DNA of 64,000 nt. Origin: CALRGE01 sp964360635. Lineage in GTDB: Bacteria > Patescibacteriota > Gracilibacteria > UBA1369 > 2-02-FULL-48-14. The stretch is from positions 1 through 64,000 of the forward strand of contig CAYHXO010000009.1 in NCBI GenBank assembly GCA_964360635.1. Direction: 5' to 3'. Numbering within the stretch: position 1 is the first letter of the stretch; every line of letters begins with the position of its first letter. The notes under the pieces were generated by a model, which was not told the DNA's origin, ran no database searches, and worked only from the letters and a program-made list of their open reading frames with translations. This document shows, piece by piece, positions 8,092 to 16,667 of this stretch. The translations under genes were made by a program, and so were the position numbers.

Positions 8092-9162
8092 ATGGAAGAA
8101 AAAATACCAGTTGGAATTCTTGGTGCAACAGGAATGGTGGGGCAAAATTACGTAAAACTTCTTCAAAATCATCCGTGGTTTAAAATTCATTTTCTTGCGG
8201 CTTCGCCGAATTCTGCCGGCATGAAATATTCCGATGCGGCAAGCGGAAGGTGGCAAATGTCGGATGAAATTCCCGAAGAAGTGAAGAATATTATTGTAGA
8301 AGATGTGAGTAATGTTGCTGCAGCTGTTGGCAAATGCCAGATTGTTTTTTCCGCTTTTGAAACGGGAGATAAAGATACTGTAAAAAGATTGGAAAATGAT
8401 TATGCCGCTGCCGGCATTGGGGTTTTTTCAAATGCTTCTGCAAATAGATGGAGTGAAGATGTACCCATGTTAATTCCGGAAATTAATTTTGATCATTTGA
8501 AAATGATTAGTAATCAAAGAAAATTGAGGGGTTTTGATCGTGGTTTTATTATTGTGAAACCAAACTGCAGTCTGCAAAGTTATTTGACTCCCATTTGCGC
8601 TCTTTTGAATGCTGGTTTTGAAGTTAAAAAAATTATTCTTACTACAATGCAGGCAGTTTCTGGCGCTGGTTATCCGGGTGTTGCGAGTCTGGATGTAATA
8701 GATAATATTGTTCCTTTTATTTCCGGTGAGGAAGAAAAGACGGAGCTTGAGCCTCTTAAAATTTTAGGCCGTAATGATATTCAAATTTCTGCGCATTGTA
8801 ATAGAGTGTCAGTTATTGATGGACATACCGCGTGTGTAAGTGTTTTATTTGGAGAAAAAAAGCCAAAGCGTGAAGAAATTTTGGAAATTTGGAAAAATTT
8901 TACAAGCCGTCCGCAGGAACTTAATTTGCCTTCGGCACCTATTCAACCAATTATTTACATGGAAGAAGAGAACCGACCACAACCAAGAAAAGATCGTAAT
9001 AATGACAAAGGAATGGCCGTAACTGTGGGCAGGCTTAGAAAATGTAATGTTTTTGATTTTAAATTTGTAGGTTTAAGTCATAACACTGTGCGTGGTGCTG
9101 CCGGTGGTGGAATTTTAAATGCTGAACTTGCCTTTAAAGAAGGATTATATGGAATCAATTAA
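8092..9162 (+). CDS. asd: Aspartate-semialdehyde dehydrogenase
   Basis: A 356-residue NADP-dependent enzyme that reduces aspartyl phosphate to the semialdehyde, linking the two activities of the preceding fusion. It shows the N-terminal dinucleotide motif GILGATGMVGQ, the catalytic Cys in KPNCSLQSY, the AVSGAGYPG loop, and the His in the HCNRVSVIDGHTA segment. The sequence style is that of the archaeal/fungal-type ASADH rather than the short E. coli type. The start ATG lies 2 bases after the thrA stop, and the 3' end overlaps thrB by 14 bases, indicating translational coupling. Confidence 0.92.
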   Translation: MEEKIPVGILGATGMVGQNYVKLLQNHPWFKIHFLAASPNSAGMKYSDAASGRWQMSDEIPEEVKNIIVEDVSNVAAAVGKCQIVFSAFETGDKDTVKRLENDYAAAGIGVFSNASANRWSEDVPMLIPEINFDHLKMISNQRKLRGFDRGFIIVKPNCSLQSYLTPICALLNAGFEVKKIILTTMQAVSGAGYPGVASLDVIDNIVPFISGEEEKTELEPLKILGRNDIQISAHCNRVSVIDGHTACVSVLFGEKKPKREEILEIWKNFTSRPQELNLPSAPIQPIIYMEEENRPQPRKDRNNDKGMAVTVGRLRKCNVFDFKFVGLSHNTVRGAAGGGILNAELAFKEGLYGIN

Positions 9163-10075
9163 AGTTTTTGCACCGGCGACAGTTGCGAATGTGGCATGTG
9201 GATTTGATATTTTGGGTTTTGCCATAAATGAACCAGGTGACGAAGTTCTTGTAAGGCTTAGCAAAGAGCCTGGAGTAAGAATTACAAAAATTGAGGGTGA
9301 TAACGGAAAACTTCCATTAAATGCAGAGCAGAATACTGCAGGAGTGTCTGCTCTTAAATTTCTGGAATTTATAAACTCTAAGCAGGGAGTGGAGATTGAG
9401 ATAAAGAAAAAAATGCCGCTTGGAAGTGGCCTTGGTTCCAGCGCTGCCAGCTCAGTTGCGGGCATTGTTGCAATTAATGAACTGATGGGAAGACCTTTTG
9501 AAAAAAAAGATTTACTCCAATTTGCAATTGAGGGAGAAAGAATCGCTTGTGGTTCAGCTCATGCTGATAACGCTGCCCCGGCTCTGCTTGGTGGATTTGT
9601 GATAATACGAAGTTATAAACCACTTGATGTAATAAAAATTAATACTCCAGAAAATTTATTTGCGACAATAATTCATCCTCACATTGAAATTAAAACATCA
9701 GATGCAAGAAAAATATTAAAAATAGATATACCTTTTTCTGATGCAATTATTCAATGGGGAAATGTTGCTGGATTGGTGGCAGGGCTAATGAGTTCCGACT
9801 ATGCACTGATTGGAAGATCATTGAATGATGTGATTGTTGAGCCTATTCGTTCGATTTTGATACCAGGTTTTGTCGAATCAAAAAAAGCTGCAACGGATGC
9901 AGGCGCTTTGGGCTTCAGTATTTCTGGATCAGGACCATCCCTATTTGCCCTAAGTAATTCAGAGGAAATTGCTAAAAATGTAGGAATTGCGGTAGAAGAA
10001 GTATTTCATTCGCTGAAAATAGAATGTGAAGTTTATATTTCTAAAATCAATCAAGATGGGCCTAAGATTTTATAG
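9149..10075 (+). CDS. thrB: Homoserine kinase
   Basis: A 308-residue GHMP-family kinase that phosphorylates homoserine. It has the N-terminal APATVANVACGFD substrate region, the GHMP ATP loop PLGSGLGSSAASSVAG (near residue 93) and the C-terminal GFSISGSGPSLFAL motif. The start is the ATG at 9149, preceded by AGAAGGA, one of the few clear Shine-Dalgarno sites in the window; an upstream TTG frame extends further but adds unrelated residues. It overlaps asd by 14 bases and the next gene, thrC, by 20 bases. Confidence 0.92.
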   Translation: MESIKVFAPATVANVACGFDILGFAINEPGDEVLVRLSKEPGVRITKIEGDNGKLPLNAEQNTAGVSALKFLEFINSKQGVEIEIKKKMPLGSGLGSSAASSVAGIVAINELMGRPFEKKDLLQFAIEGERIACGSAHADNAAPALLGGFVIIRSYKPLDVIKINTPENLFATIIHPHIEIKTSDARKILKIDIPFSDAIIQWGNVAGLVAGLMSSDYALIGRSLNDVIVEPIRSILIPGFVESKKAATDAGALGFSISGSGPSLFALSNSEEIAKNVGIAVEEVFHSLKIECEVYISKINQDGPKIL

Positions 10076-11366
10076 TACAAATAATAGGAATTTTGAAGTT
10101 ACATTAAAAGAAGCTGTTATGTCTGGACTTTGTAAAGATGGTGGTCTTTATATGCCGACTGAAATTCCTAAAATGGATGAGAATTTTTTCAAAAAAATAA
10201 TCGGAATGAAGTTTCCTGACATGGCATTTGAAGTGGCGAAAAACTTTTTTAAAGATGAAATTGAAAATTATGTTTTGGAAAAAATAATATACGAATCATT
10301 TAATTTTGATATACCTGTTTTCGAAGTTTCAAAAGGCAGATACGTGATGGAACTTTATCACGGTCCAACACTGGCATTTAAAGATTTTGCGGCAAGATTC
10401 ATGGCACGTTTGATGACTGAATTTCAAAAAAATTCTGAAAAAGAATTAACGATTTTAGTCGCTACGTCGGGTGACACTGGTAGTGCTGTGGCAAGTGCTT
10501 TTCTTGGGCTGCCGAATGTAAATGTCATTATTCTATATCCAAGCAAAAAAATCAGCCAAATTCAGGAAAAACAACTCACAACATTCGGACAAAATGTAAC
10601 TGCTCTTGAAGTTGATGGCACTTTTGACCAATGTCAGGCTTTGGTAAAAAAAGCTTTTTTGGATAAAGATATTTGTGAAAAACTCAGCTTGGCATCAGCG
10701 AATTCAATAAATATTGCCAGGCTAATTCCACAATCATTTTATTATTTTTACGCCTACTCTTCTATTATCAAATCAAGTTCACCGAATGTTGAAAAAGAGA
10801 TTGTCATTTCCGTTCCTAGCGGAAATTTTGGAAATCTTACAGGAGGATTAATTGCTAAAAAAATGGGACTGCCAATCACACGATTTATTGCTGCTACGAA
10901 TGAAAATGACATTTTTACGAAATATCTTGAAACTGGTGTTTATGAAAGTAAGCCGTCGAAATCTACAATTTCAAATGCAATGGATGTAGGTAATCCAAGT
11001 AATTTTGATAGGATTCTTGACCTATATAATCATGATCTTGAAGTTATTAAAGAAGACATACTCAGCTTCAGTTTTGACGATGATGAAACAAAGAACGTCA
11101 TTAAAGAAGTATTTCAAAAATATAATTATATAATGGACCCACATGGAGCTATTGCTTACCTTGGATTAAAAAAATCCGCTTATCCACTTGGTTTGTTTAT
11201 TGAGACAGCGCATCCAGCAAAATTTGCAGATATTGTTGAACCGATAATTAATAAAAAAATTGGCTCTCAACTACAGCTCGAAGTAGCTATGAGTAAAGAA
11301 AAAAAATCGATTTTGACCCCAAATAATTTTGAAGATTTTAAAAGTTTTCTTATGTCCCGCTTCTAA
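10056..11366 (+). CDS. thrC: Threonine synthase
   Basis: A 436-residue PLP enzyme converting O-phosphohomoserine to threonine, the last step of the operon. It starts MGLRFYSTNN, which matches the usual opening of bacterial ThrC; a GTG ten codons upstream is less likely. The PLP lysine lies in GPTLAFKDFAARF. The phosphate-binding and fold motifs ATSGDTGSA and SVPSGNFGN are present. It overlaps thrB by 20 bases. The operon ends here and is convergent with the DUF1003 gene; no strong terminator is visible in the 30 bp gap. Confidence 0.92.
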   Translation: MGLRFYSTNNRNFEVTLKEAVMSGLCKDGGLYMPTEIPKMDENFFKKIIGMKFPDMAFEVAKNFFKDEIENYVLEKIIYESFNFDIPVFEVSKGRYVMELYHGPTLAFKDFAARFMARLMTEFQKNSEKELTILVATSGDTGSAVASAFLGLPNVNVIILYPSKKISQIQEKQLTTFGQNVTALEVDGTFDQCQALVKKAFLDKDICEKLSLASANSINIARLIPQSFYYFYAYSSIIKSSSPNVEKEIVISVPSGNFGNLTGGLIAKKMGLPITRFIAATNENDIFTKYLETGVYESKPSKSTISNAMDVGNPSNFDRILDLYNHDLEVIKEDILSFSFDDDETKNVIKEVFQKYNYIMDPHGAIAYLGLKKSAYPLGLFIETAHPAKFADIVEPIINKKIGSQLQLEVAMSKEKKSILTPNNFEDFKSFLMSRF

Positions 11367-11396
11367 TGCATTGTTATTTGGCGGCGGTTTACTAGT

Positions 11397-11915
11397 CTAC
11401 TTCCTCTCCATTTCCTGCTTTAGCTCATCCTCAATCATGGCAAGGTCTGTTTTTTGTTTCATTAAAACAAGCTCTTCATCATCTTCGGGTGGTAAACCAA
11501 GATGGTCGTGGATTCTATCTAAAATAATCAGCATTTTTGTAACTTCTTCTTCAGTTTTGAGATTAACTTGAAGGTCGATTTCTTCGCGCAAATCTTCAAT
11601 GTGAGAAGAACGATTCTGACTAATCAAAACAATAATTGCCAAGAAAATTGCTTCGAGTGATACAATCATCGTTAACAATCCGAACGGAAATGGATCAAAA
11701 ATCGGAATTGCAGAAATGAAGCCTGTATTTATTAAAATCCAAGTTGTGAACCACATGGCATTTATCGCAAGAAATAATACAGTTCCGAAAGCATCTGTCA
11801 AAAAATCTGCAACCTTATCGGCGAAGGTTCTTTGTAAATCCATTTTTGCCTTGAAGCTTTTGATTTTTTCGCGGCGAACGTGTCCTAATTCTTTATGAAA
11901 CTCTTTTTTGCGCAT
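11397..11915 (-). CDS. DUF1003 family membrane protein
   Basis: A 172-residue protein with an N-terminal basic segment, two transmembrane helices (about residues 42-65, with NAMWFTTWILIN, and 73-98, with PFPFGLLTMIVSLEAIFL), then SQNRSSHIEDLREEIDLQVN. That pattern of two helices, SQNR and a DLxVN motif is the DUF1003 signature. The C-terminus is charged and likely coiled coil. Biochemical role unknown. It is monocistronic, convergent with thrC. Confidence 0.82.
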   Translation of the reverse strand: MRKKEFHKELGHVRREKIKSFKAKMDLQRTFADKVADFLTDAFGTVLFLAINAMWFTTWILINTGFISAIPIFDPFPFGLLTMIVSLEAIFLAIIVLISQNRSSHIEDLREEIDLQVNLKTEEEVTKMLIILDRIHDHLGLPPEDDEELVLMKQKTDLAMIEDELKQEMERK

Positions 11916-11961
11916 AATAGTTTTTATTATTTAACAAAAAATATACTACTCATTTCAATGA

Positions 11962-13386
11962 TTATTGTAAAACCTGCAATCGACAATGTAAGCCACCCTT
12001 AAATCCGGTTTTTACTGTTGTATTTTGGAAAAAAACTCCGCGACTCGAAATCATGTCTCCTGCTACACTTTTTGAATCTCTAAAATAAGGTGCAATTTTT
12101 ACATCGATACCGTTATCATTATAAATTTGCACAGCGCGATCAAAAGTTTCCTTAATCGCATAATTCAACATTACTTCATCCATATATTTCCCCTTTATAT
12201 CCTCTGGATCGAAATGGTAGGAGGGAAAAATGACAGTTGGTTTATGTGTATTTTTGTCAGTATAAGGAATCACATTTACATAATTTAAATCATTGTTTGC
12301 AAAAGGAACTTCAACAACTGCAAAGCCAAGATCTTTAAATTGCTTTCCAATTCTTTCAAACATTTCATCAATATCTTGATTATATTTAAAGCCCATTATC
12401 TCAGCGCTTAATCCTGGACTTGATAAGAAAATCTTATTTCCACTCTGAGAAAAGATCATGTCATTATGGAAAAATATATTAGGAGCAGCTGATTGATTCA
12501 TAGATTCGCCTTCCATTTTATTTAAAAAATTCTCTTCATCAATCACGATTATATTTTCAGTACCGAATGCTTTTTTATACATCTGCTTAGCCTCTTCATA
12601 TGTTTGTTTCGAAAGACTTGAGTCAAATGGGATTTTAAATTTATCCATAATGAACATCGCTATATCACTCTTATTTATGAATACACACTTTTCACCATTT
12701 GGCAGTCTTCCAAAACTTGTATTTCCACCTGTGAGAAAAGAATCGACGTGAGGAGTTTTAAAAACTGAAGGATACTTCTCCGCAAGAATTTCATCCGCTA
12801 AATATGGATCGTCAGGAACTTCCACAGCAACCGGTGCATATCTTTTATCAAGAAAGTACGAAGGGTGGTTAATTATTTCAAATTGACCCGCGCTATTACG
12901 TGAACCTGTAGCTTCTCCAAAATCTTGAACATAACCCATTGGCCCAATAACAGAATTAAATGTCGGATAAATAAAAATTTGCCTTTTTGGAAATAATTTT
13001 TTGATACTCTCAAGTATTTTCTCATCTGGATTATTTTGGATGATAAAATGTATATTTGAATAATCAGGCAGTGAGTTAATCATTGGAGAGTAAATATCGT
13101 CAATTATCGCGAGTAAATTATCGCCGTAAGGTGGATATATCACTGAGATTAAAACATCTTCAGCCGTCCTTTCAAATTCCGGGACAACGTCATCAATATT
13201 TACGCTTGTGATTTCCTGTTCCTTTGCTTGAAAAGCAGCAACATCTTCACTTGTTACTGATAAAGCTGATTTCAAATCGTCATTATATTTTTGTCTTTCT
13301 TCAATTCCATTCCAAATCTTAATTCCTAGAATTGCCCCTGTTGCAAGTGCGCCATAACTTACTATTTTTCGTTCTAGTCCTGACAT
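11962..13386 (-). CDS. Membrane-anchored guanidino-group-modifying (deiminase-like) protein
   Basis: A 474-residue protein with an N-terminal membrane segment (about residues 8-24, GALATGAILGIKIW), so the body is probably extracytoplasmic. The body resembles the agmatine/peptidylarginine deiminase fold: a QDFGEA motif (near residue 156), the GGNTSFGRLPNGEKC strand-turn (near residue 220), and the C-terminal GGLHCRLQ, where the family's catalytic Cys sits in GG(I/L)HC. The central catalytic His of the family could correspond to the H in FFHNDMIF, but this is less certain. Substrate unknown; arginine-like compounds or peptidyl-arginine are possible. A TATAAT lies 8 bases before the ATG. Confidence 0.62.
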   Translation of the reverse strand: MSGLERKIVSYGALATGAILGIKIWNGIEERQKYNDDLKSALSVTSEDVAAFQAKEQEITSVNIDDVVPEFERTAEDVLISVIYPPYGDNLLAIIDDIYSPMINSLPDYSNIHFIIQNNPDEKILESIKKLFPKRQIFIYPTFNSVIGPMGYVQDFGEATGSRNSAGQFEIINHPSYFLDKRYAPVAVEVPDDPYLADEILAEKYPSVFKTPHVDSFLTGGNTSFGRLPNGEKCVFINKSDIAMFIMDKFKIPFDSSLSKQTYEEAKQMYKKAFGTENIIVIDEENFLNKMEGESMNQSAAPNIFFHNDMIFSQSGNKIFLSSPGLSAEIMGFKYNQDIDEMFERIGKQFKDLGFAVVEVPFANNDLNYVNVIPYTDKNTHKPTVIFPSYHFDPEDIKGKYMDEVMLNYAIKETFDRAVQIYNDNGIDVKIAPYFRDSKSVAGDMISSRGVFFQNTTVKTGFKGGLHCRLQVLQ

Positions 13387-13394
13387 ATTTATGA

Positions 13395-13400
13395 ATTATA
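13395..13400 (-). promoter_or_regulatory. -10 box, near-leaderless start for the deiminase-like gene
   Basis: On the minus strand a perfect TATAAT lies 8 nt before the ATG at 13386. The transcript would start within 1-2 nt of the start codon. No good -35 is visible. Confidence 0.45.
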
Positions 13401-13442
13401 AGTTGTGACTGTACAAGCTTTTTGTATATGGCGCAATAGCTA

Positions 13443-13610
13443 TTGACGTATCAATTGGAAAAGAAAGTAAGTATAACTGTGAAATCTGAAAATTCTTACG
13501 CCTTTGTTGTTTCTTACACGAACCAATTCGACGAGAACTCATATACTAATAGCCATTCAATCGATTTCGAAATTCCCGAGCATCTTAAACCTGTAGATCG
13601 CTTATTTTAG
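13443..13610 (+). CDS. Very small hypothetical protein (55 aa) or gene remnant
   Basis: The frame starts at TTG (an in-frame stop lies just upstream at 13437-13439) and encodes 55 residues, including KKVSITVKSENSYAFVVSY and IPEHLKPVDRLF. The composition is protein-like and not low-complexity. It ends inside the tail of the convergent beta-CASP gene (4-base overlap). With no ATG and no clear ribosome site, it may be either a small gene or the tail of a lost one. Confidence 0.4.
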   Translation: MTYQLEKKVSITVKSENSYAFVVSYTNQFDENSYTNSHSIDFEIPEHLKPVDRLF

Positions 13611-15007
13611 AGTTCAAGAGTATCACCAAAGTTCGGAACAAAAACATCTTCATCTTTGCGACCAGCTTCTATTAGAGATTTTTTAAGATCATCTTGAGAA
13701 TCTTCTTCACCATGAACAAGAATTATCTTCTTAAGACCTTCAACTTTGCTGATATAATCTAATAGATCATTTTTATCAGCGTGTGCAGAGTAAGCATTCA
13801 TTATTTTAATTTCTATTCCAACATGTACCGGCTTTCCAAAAATTTTCACCTCTTTTTGTTTGTCGACAATTTTTCGGCCGAGTGTATTTACAGCCTGATA
13901 ACCAACAACGATTAACATATTTTTGTGATCGGCAATGTTATTTTTAAGGTGGTGCAGAATACGACCGTGCTCCATCATTCCGGAAGCGGAAATAATAATT
14001 GCAGGACCGTTTAAATTATTCAAAGCCTTAGATTCTTCAACTGAAGTCACGTACTTTAATAGATTAAACTTGAAAGGATCTTCCTTCTTATCTAAGAAAT
14101 CAGTGTGAGTTTCTTGATCAAGAACTTGTGGGTTTGCACGGAAAACTTGTGTTAGATTTACAGATAATGGTGAATCAACAAAAATCGGGAGATTTTCAGG
14201 AATTCGACCTTCGTCAGAAAGTTTATGAAGAGCGTAGATAATTTCTTGAGTTCTACCAAGTGAGAAGGCAGGAATTAAAATTTTTCCACCTCTTGCTGCT
14301 GTTTTTTTAACTGTTTCTTCAAGGTCTTTTTCAGCGTCATCAAGTGAATCATGAAGTCTATTTCCGTAAGTAGACTCAATCATCAAATAATCTACTTTTT
14401 CAACCTGATAAGGGTTTTGAATCAGTGGCATATTCGCTCGTCCAAGATCGCCAGTATAAGCCAGAGTTTTTTCAACTCCGTTTTCTTTCATTGTAAGAAC
14501 TGTAATTGCAGACCCAATAATGTGTCCGGCTTCATGGAAACAAGCTGACACTTCAGGTGTTACCATTAAACATTCTTCGTAGGATACCGGTCTAATCAAT
14601 GGCAAAGTCGCATGCACATCTTCTGTAACATAAAGTGGTTCGACTAATTCCTCACCTGCCGCCATCTTTTTTTCATTCAAATATTCAACTTCAACTTCTT
14701 GAATGTGAGCTGAATCAAGCAACATGTAAGACAAAAGTTCTGCTGTTGGTTTTGTACAGTAAATTGGGCCATTAAAACCCTGTTTTACCAGGTTTGGAAG
14801 GTTTCCTGAATGATCAATGTGAGCGTGTGAAATTATTACAATATCGATTTCTTTTGGATCGAAGCTGAAATTCTTGTTTCTATCAACTTCATCTTTACGT
14901 CGCCCCTGATAAAGGCCGCAATCCATAAGGATTTTCTTGCCTGCAACTTCAACTATGTGTCTTGAACCTGTAACTTCCTTGTCTGCTCCGTAGAAATGTA
15001 ATTTCAT
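13607..15007 (-). CDS. Beta-CASP metallo-beta-lactamase-fold RNase (CPSF/YSH1-like)
   Basis: A 466-residue nuclease. The MBL motif HAHIDHSG is near residue 60, with a GHIIGSA His and the TGDLGR Asp downstream. The beta-CASP part contains ESTYGNR, IPAFSLGRTQE, SGMMEHGR and the C-terminal SAHADKNDL motif. This domain order matches bacterial relatives of eukaryotic/archaeal CPSF nucleases. Expected role: metal-dependent cleavage or 5'-3' degradation of RNA. An extended -10 promoter lies just upstream at 15031-15039. Its 3' end meets the small plus-strand frame at 13443. Confidence 0.88.
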   Translation of the reverse strand: MKLHFYGADKEVTGSRHIVEVAGKKILMDCGLYQGRRKDEVDRNKNFSFDPKEIDIVIISHAHIDHSGNLPNLVKQGFNGPIYCTKPTAELLSYMLLDSAHIQEVEVEYLNEKKMAAGEELVEPLYVTEDVHATLPLIRPVSYEECLMVTPEVSACFHEAGHIIGSAITVLTMKENGVEKTLAYTGDLGRANMPLIQNPYQVEKVDYLMIESTYGNRLHDSLDDAEKDLEETVKKTAARGGKILIPAFSLGRTQEIIYALHKLSDEGRIPENLPIFVDSPLSVNLTQVFRANPQVLDQETHTDFLDKKEDPFKFNLLKYVTSVEESKALNNLNGPAIIISASGMMEHGRILHHLKNNIADHKNMLIVVGYQAVNTLGRKIVDKQKEVKIFGKPVHVGIEIKIMNAYSAHADKNDLLDYISKVEGLKKIILVHGEEDSQDDLKKSLIEAGRKDEDVFVPNFGDTLEL

Positions 15008-15030
15008 GATTTGCTTGATTAAATCTTAAT

Positions 15031-15039
15031 ATTATATCA
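15031..15039 (-). promoter_or_regulatory. Extended -10 promoter for the beta-CASP nuclease gene
   Basis: Minus strand TGA followed by TATAAT, i.e. an extended -10. The predicted start is around 15024, with about 16 nt before the ATG at 15007. Confidence 0.55.
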
Positions 15040-15063
15040 TATTCTCCTCTAATTTAAAAGGTC

Positions 15064-15201
15064 ATGACTAAGAGAGAATATATCCGTGAAGAGTTTGAAC
15101 CAATATATGCCAGTGGCAAAGATGCTCGTGCAGAATCATATCCTCTTTTTGGAAAAATTGTTGGACCAACTAGAAAAGGAACTCAATGGGATTCACTTTA
15201 A
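15064..15201 (+). CDS. Very small hypothetical protein (45 aa)
   Basis: ATG at 15064 to TAA at 15199-15201. The product starts MTKREYIREEFEPIYA and ends GPTRKGTQWDSL; it is charged, soluble and protein-like. It overlaps the stop of the convergent CapA gene by a few bases and fills the gap between two minus-strand genes. I do not recognise it. It could be a small conserved CPR protein or the N-terminal piece of a lost gene. Confidence 0.45.
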   Translation: MTKREYIREEFEPIYASGKDARAESYPLFGKIVGPTRKGTQWDSL

Positions 15202-16154
15202 AGTGAAGCAGGCTGTGGCTCCCCTTTATTCACCAAATTGACGGGGATTTCTTTAACAGTCACAACGCCGTGATCTAGTTTTACTGCAAGCACAAGGCCT
15301 TTTTGCGTTTCTTTTGACCAATATTGATCAAATACAAAATTTCCCAGCGAATAGTAAATTGTTTTACCGTTATATACTTCGCTGTTTTCAACAACGTGTG
15401 GATGAGTTCCCCAAATAAAATCAGCGCCAGAATCAATAAACATGTGGGCTAGGGCGACTTGATTATCTGAAGCTGTGGCCTTGTATTCAATTCCCCAATG
15501 CACGCCAATAATTAGGAAATCTACAAGTGGATCGAGTTCTTTAATTTGATTTTGTACAGCTGTTTCGTCGATTTTATAATCAACATCGTCCAAACCAAGG
15601 AAACCTATTTTTTGACCATTGATTTCGTAGGCAATGAAACCGGTAGATGAATCAGGCGCTCCAAAACTATCGAGCTCAGCTTTCTCTAGCCATTCTTGGG
15701 TCTCTGCGAGGCCGGCTTTTTTCTGATTATATGTGTGATTATTCGCAAGTTGAAAAGTCGTGAATCCAACTTTTTTCAGGAGAGTAGCGACTTCCGGATC
15801 GAAGCGAAAAACCATATCGCCATATGCAATTTGATCTTCCACAATCGGGCCTTCAAGATTACCTGCAATTATGTCGATTTTTTCTACGTCAAGATCTGAT
15901 TTCGCACGCGCAATTAGATCAGGCATATATGTAAACGGAAAATCTTCGCCGTTTCTTTCTCGCAAAGTTGCAATGTATCTGCCGAGCATTATGTCGCCGG
16001 TCATGATGATTGAAACTGGAGGAGTTTCGAGGCCGGATTTCTCCTCGAGGTTGATGCTGAGAGTTTTCGCAAATTCGCTTAGTGAAACCTCGCGCGCACT
16101 GAAGATGGAAAACGGAACAGTGAGAATGAGCAATGTGAGTAGGAGTTTTTTCAT
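15198..16154 (-). CDS. CapA-family metallophosphatase-like protein
   Basis: A 318-residue secreted protein (signal peptide MKKLLLTLLILTVPFSIF). It carries the CapA/PgsA (PGA_cap) motifs in order: MTGDIMLGR, AGNLEGPI, QLANNHTYN, VHWGIEY, and GTHPHVVENSEVYNGK followed by YSLGNFVFDQ. The set of Asp, Asn and His residues suggests a metal site of the calcineurin-like fold. In Bacillus, CapA acts in poly-gamma-glutamate export; most homologues have no proven substrate, and no capsule genes are visible here. A cell-envelope role is likely. Confidence 0.88.
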   Translation of the reverse strand: MKKLLLTLLILTVPFSIFSAREVSLSEFAKTLSINLEEKSGLETPPVSIIMTGDIMLGRYIATLRERNGEDFPFTYMPDLIARAKSDLDVEKIDIIAGNLEGPIVEDQIAYGDMVFRFDPEVATLLKKVGFTTFQLANNHTYNQKKAGLAETQEWLEKAELDSFGAPDSSTGFIAYEINGQKIGFLGLDDVDYKIDETAVQNQIKELDPLVDFLIIGVHWGIEYKATASDNQVALAHMFIDSGADFIWGTHPHVVENSEVYNGKTIYYSLGNFVFDQYWSKETQKGLVLAVKLDHGVVTVKEIPVNLVNKGEPQPASL

Positions 16155-16203
16155 ACTATGAGTTCTGTAGTAGGATAATGTACAAAAGTGTCACTTTCTG
16201 AAC

Positions 16204-16662
16204 TTACTTATGATAGTGCTTTCCGATCAAGATTGTAAATGCTCGATAAATCTGTTCTTTGAGAAAAACTCGTACCATTTCGTGAGTGAAAGTCATACGT
16301 GAGAAGCCTAAAACTAAATTCGCGCGTTTGCGGATCGAATCGTCTAGACCGTGAGAGCCGCCAATTACAAACTGGATTTTACCTGGACCAAAATCGCGCT
16401 GTTCTCGAATCAGTTCGGCGAATTCAGGGCTACTGAGTTGCTTGCCACGTTCATCGAGCACTATCACGAATTGATCTTTGTCGAGCTTCTTCAAAATCGT
16501 TTCTGCCTCGTCTTCCCTTGCTGATTCGTTATCACTTTTCGAAGCCTTCAAAGTCACCATTTCCAGGTCTGCGAAGGGTGAAAGACGCTTTTCAAATTCA
16601 CGTTCAAGTTCAAAAAGATTTTTGTCACGCGTCTCCGAGATTTGAATAATTTGAATTTTCAG
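16204..16662 (-). CDS. rlmH: 23S rRNA (pseudouridine-1915-N3) methyltransferase, CTG start
   Basis: A SPOUT methyltransferase acting on helix 69 of 23S rRNA. The C-terminal knot is clear: FVIGGSHGL, SRMTFTHEMVRV, EQIYRAF and a terminal HYHK. The first in-frame ATG (16560) would give only 118 residues and drop the first strand of the fold. The frame stays open upstream to a TAG at 16668-16666, and the extra residues (KIQIIQISE, LFELEREFEKRLSPF) match the usual RlmH N-terminus. The homologous start position is a CTG at 16662, giving 152 residues, the family length. CTG initiation is inference; ATT codons nearby are alternatives. Confidence 0.85.
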   Translation of the reverse strand: MKIQIIQISETRDKNLFELEREFEKRLSPFADLEMVTLKASKSDNESAREDEAETILKKLDKDQFVIVLDERGKQLSSPEFAELIREQRDFGPGKIQFVIGGSHGLDDSIRKRANLVLGFSRMTFTHEMVRVFLKEQIYRAFTILIGKHYHK

Positions 16663-16667
16663 GTACT

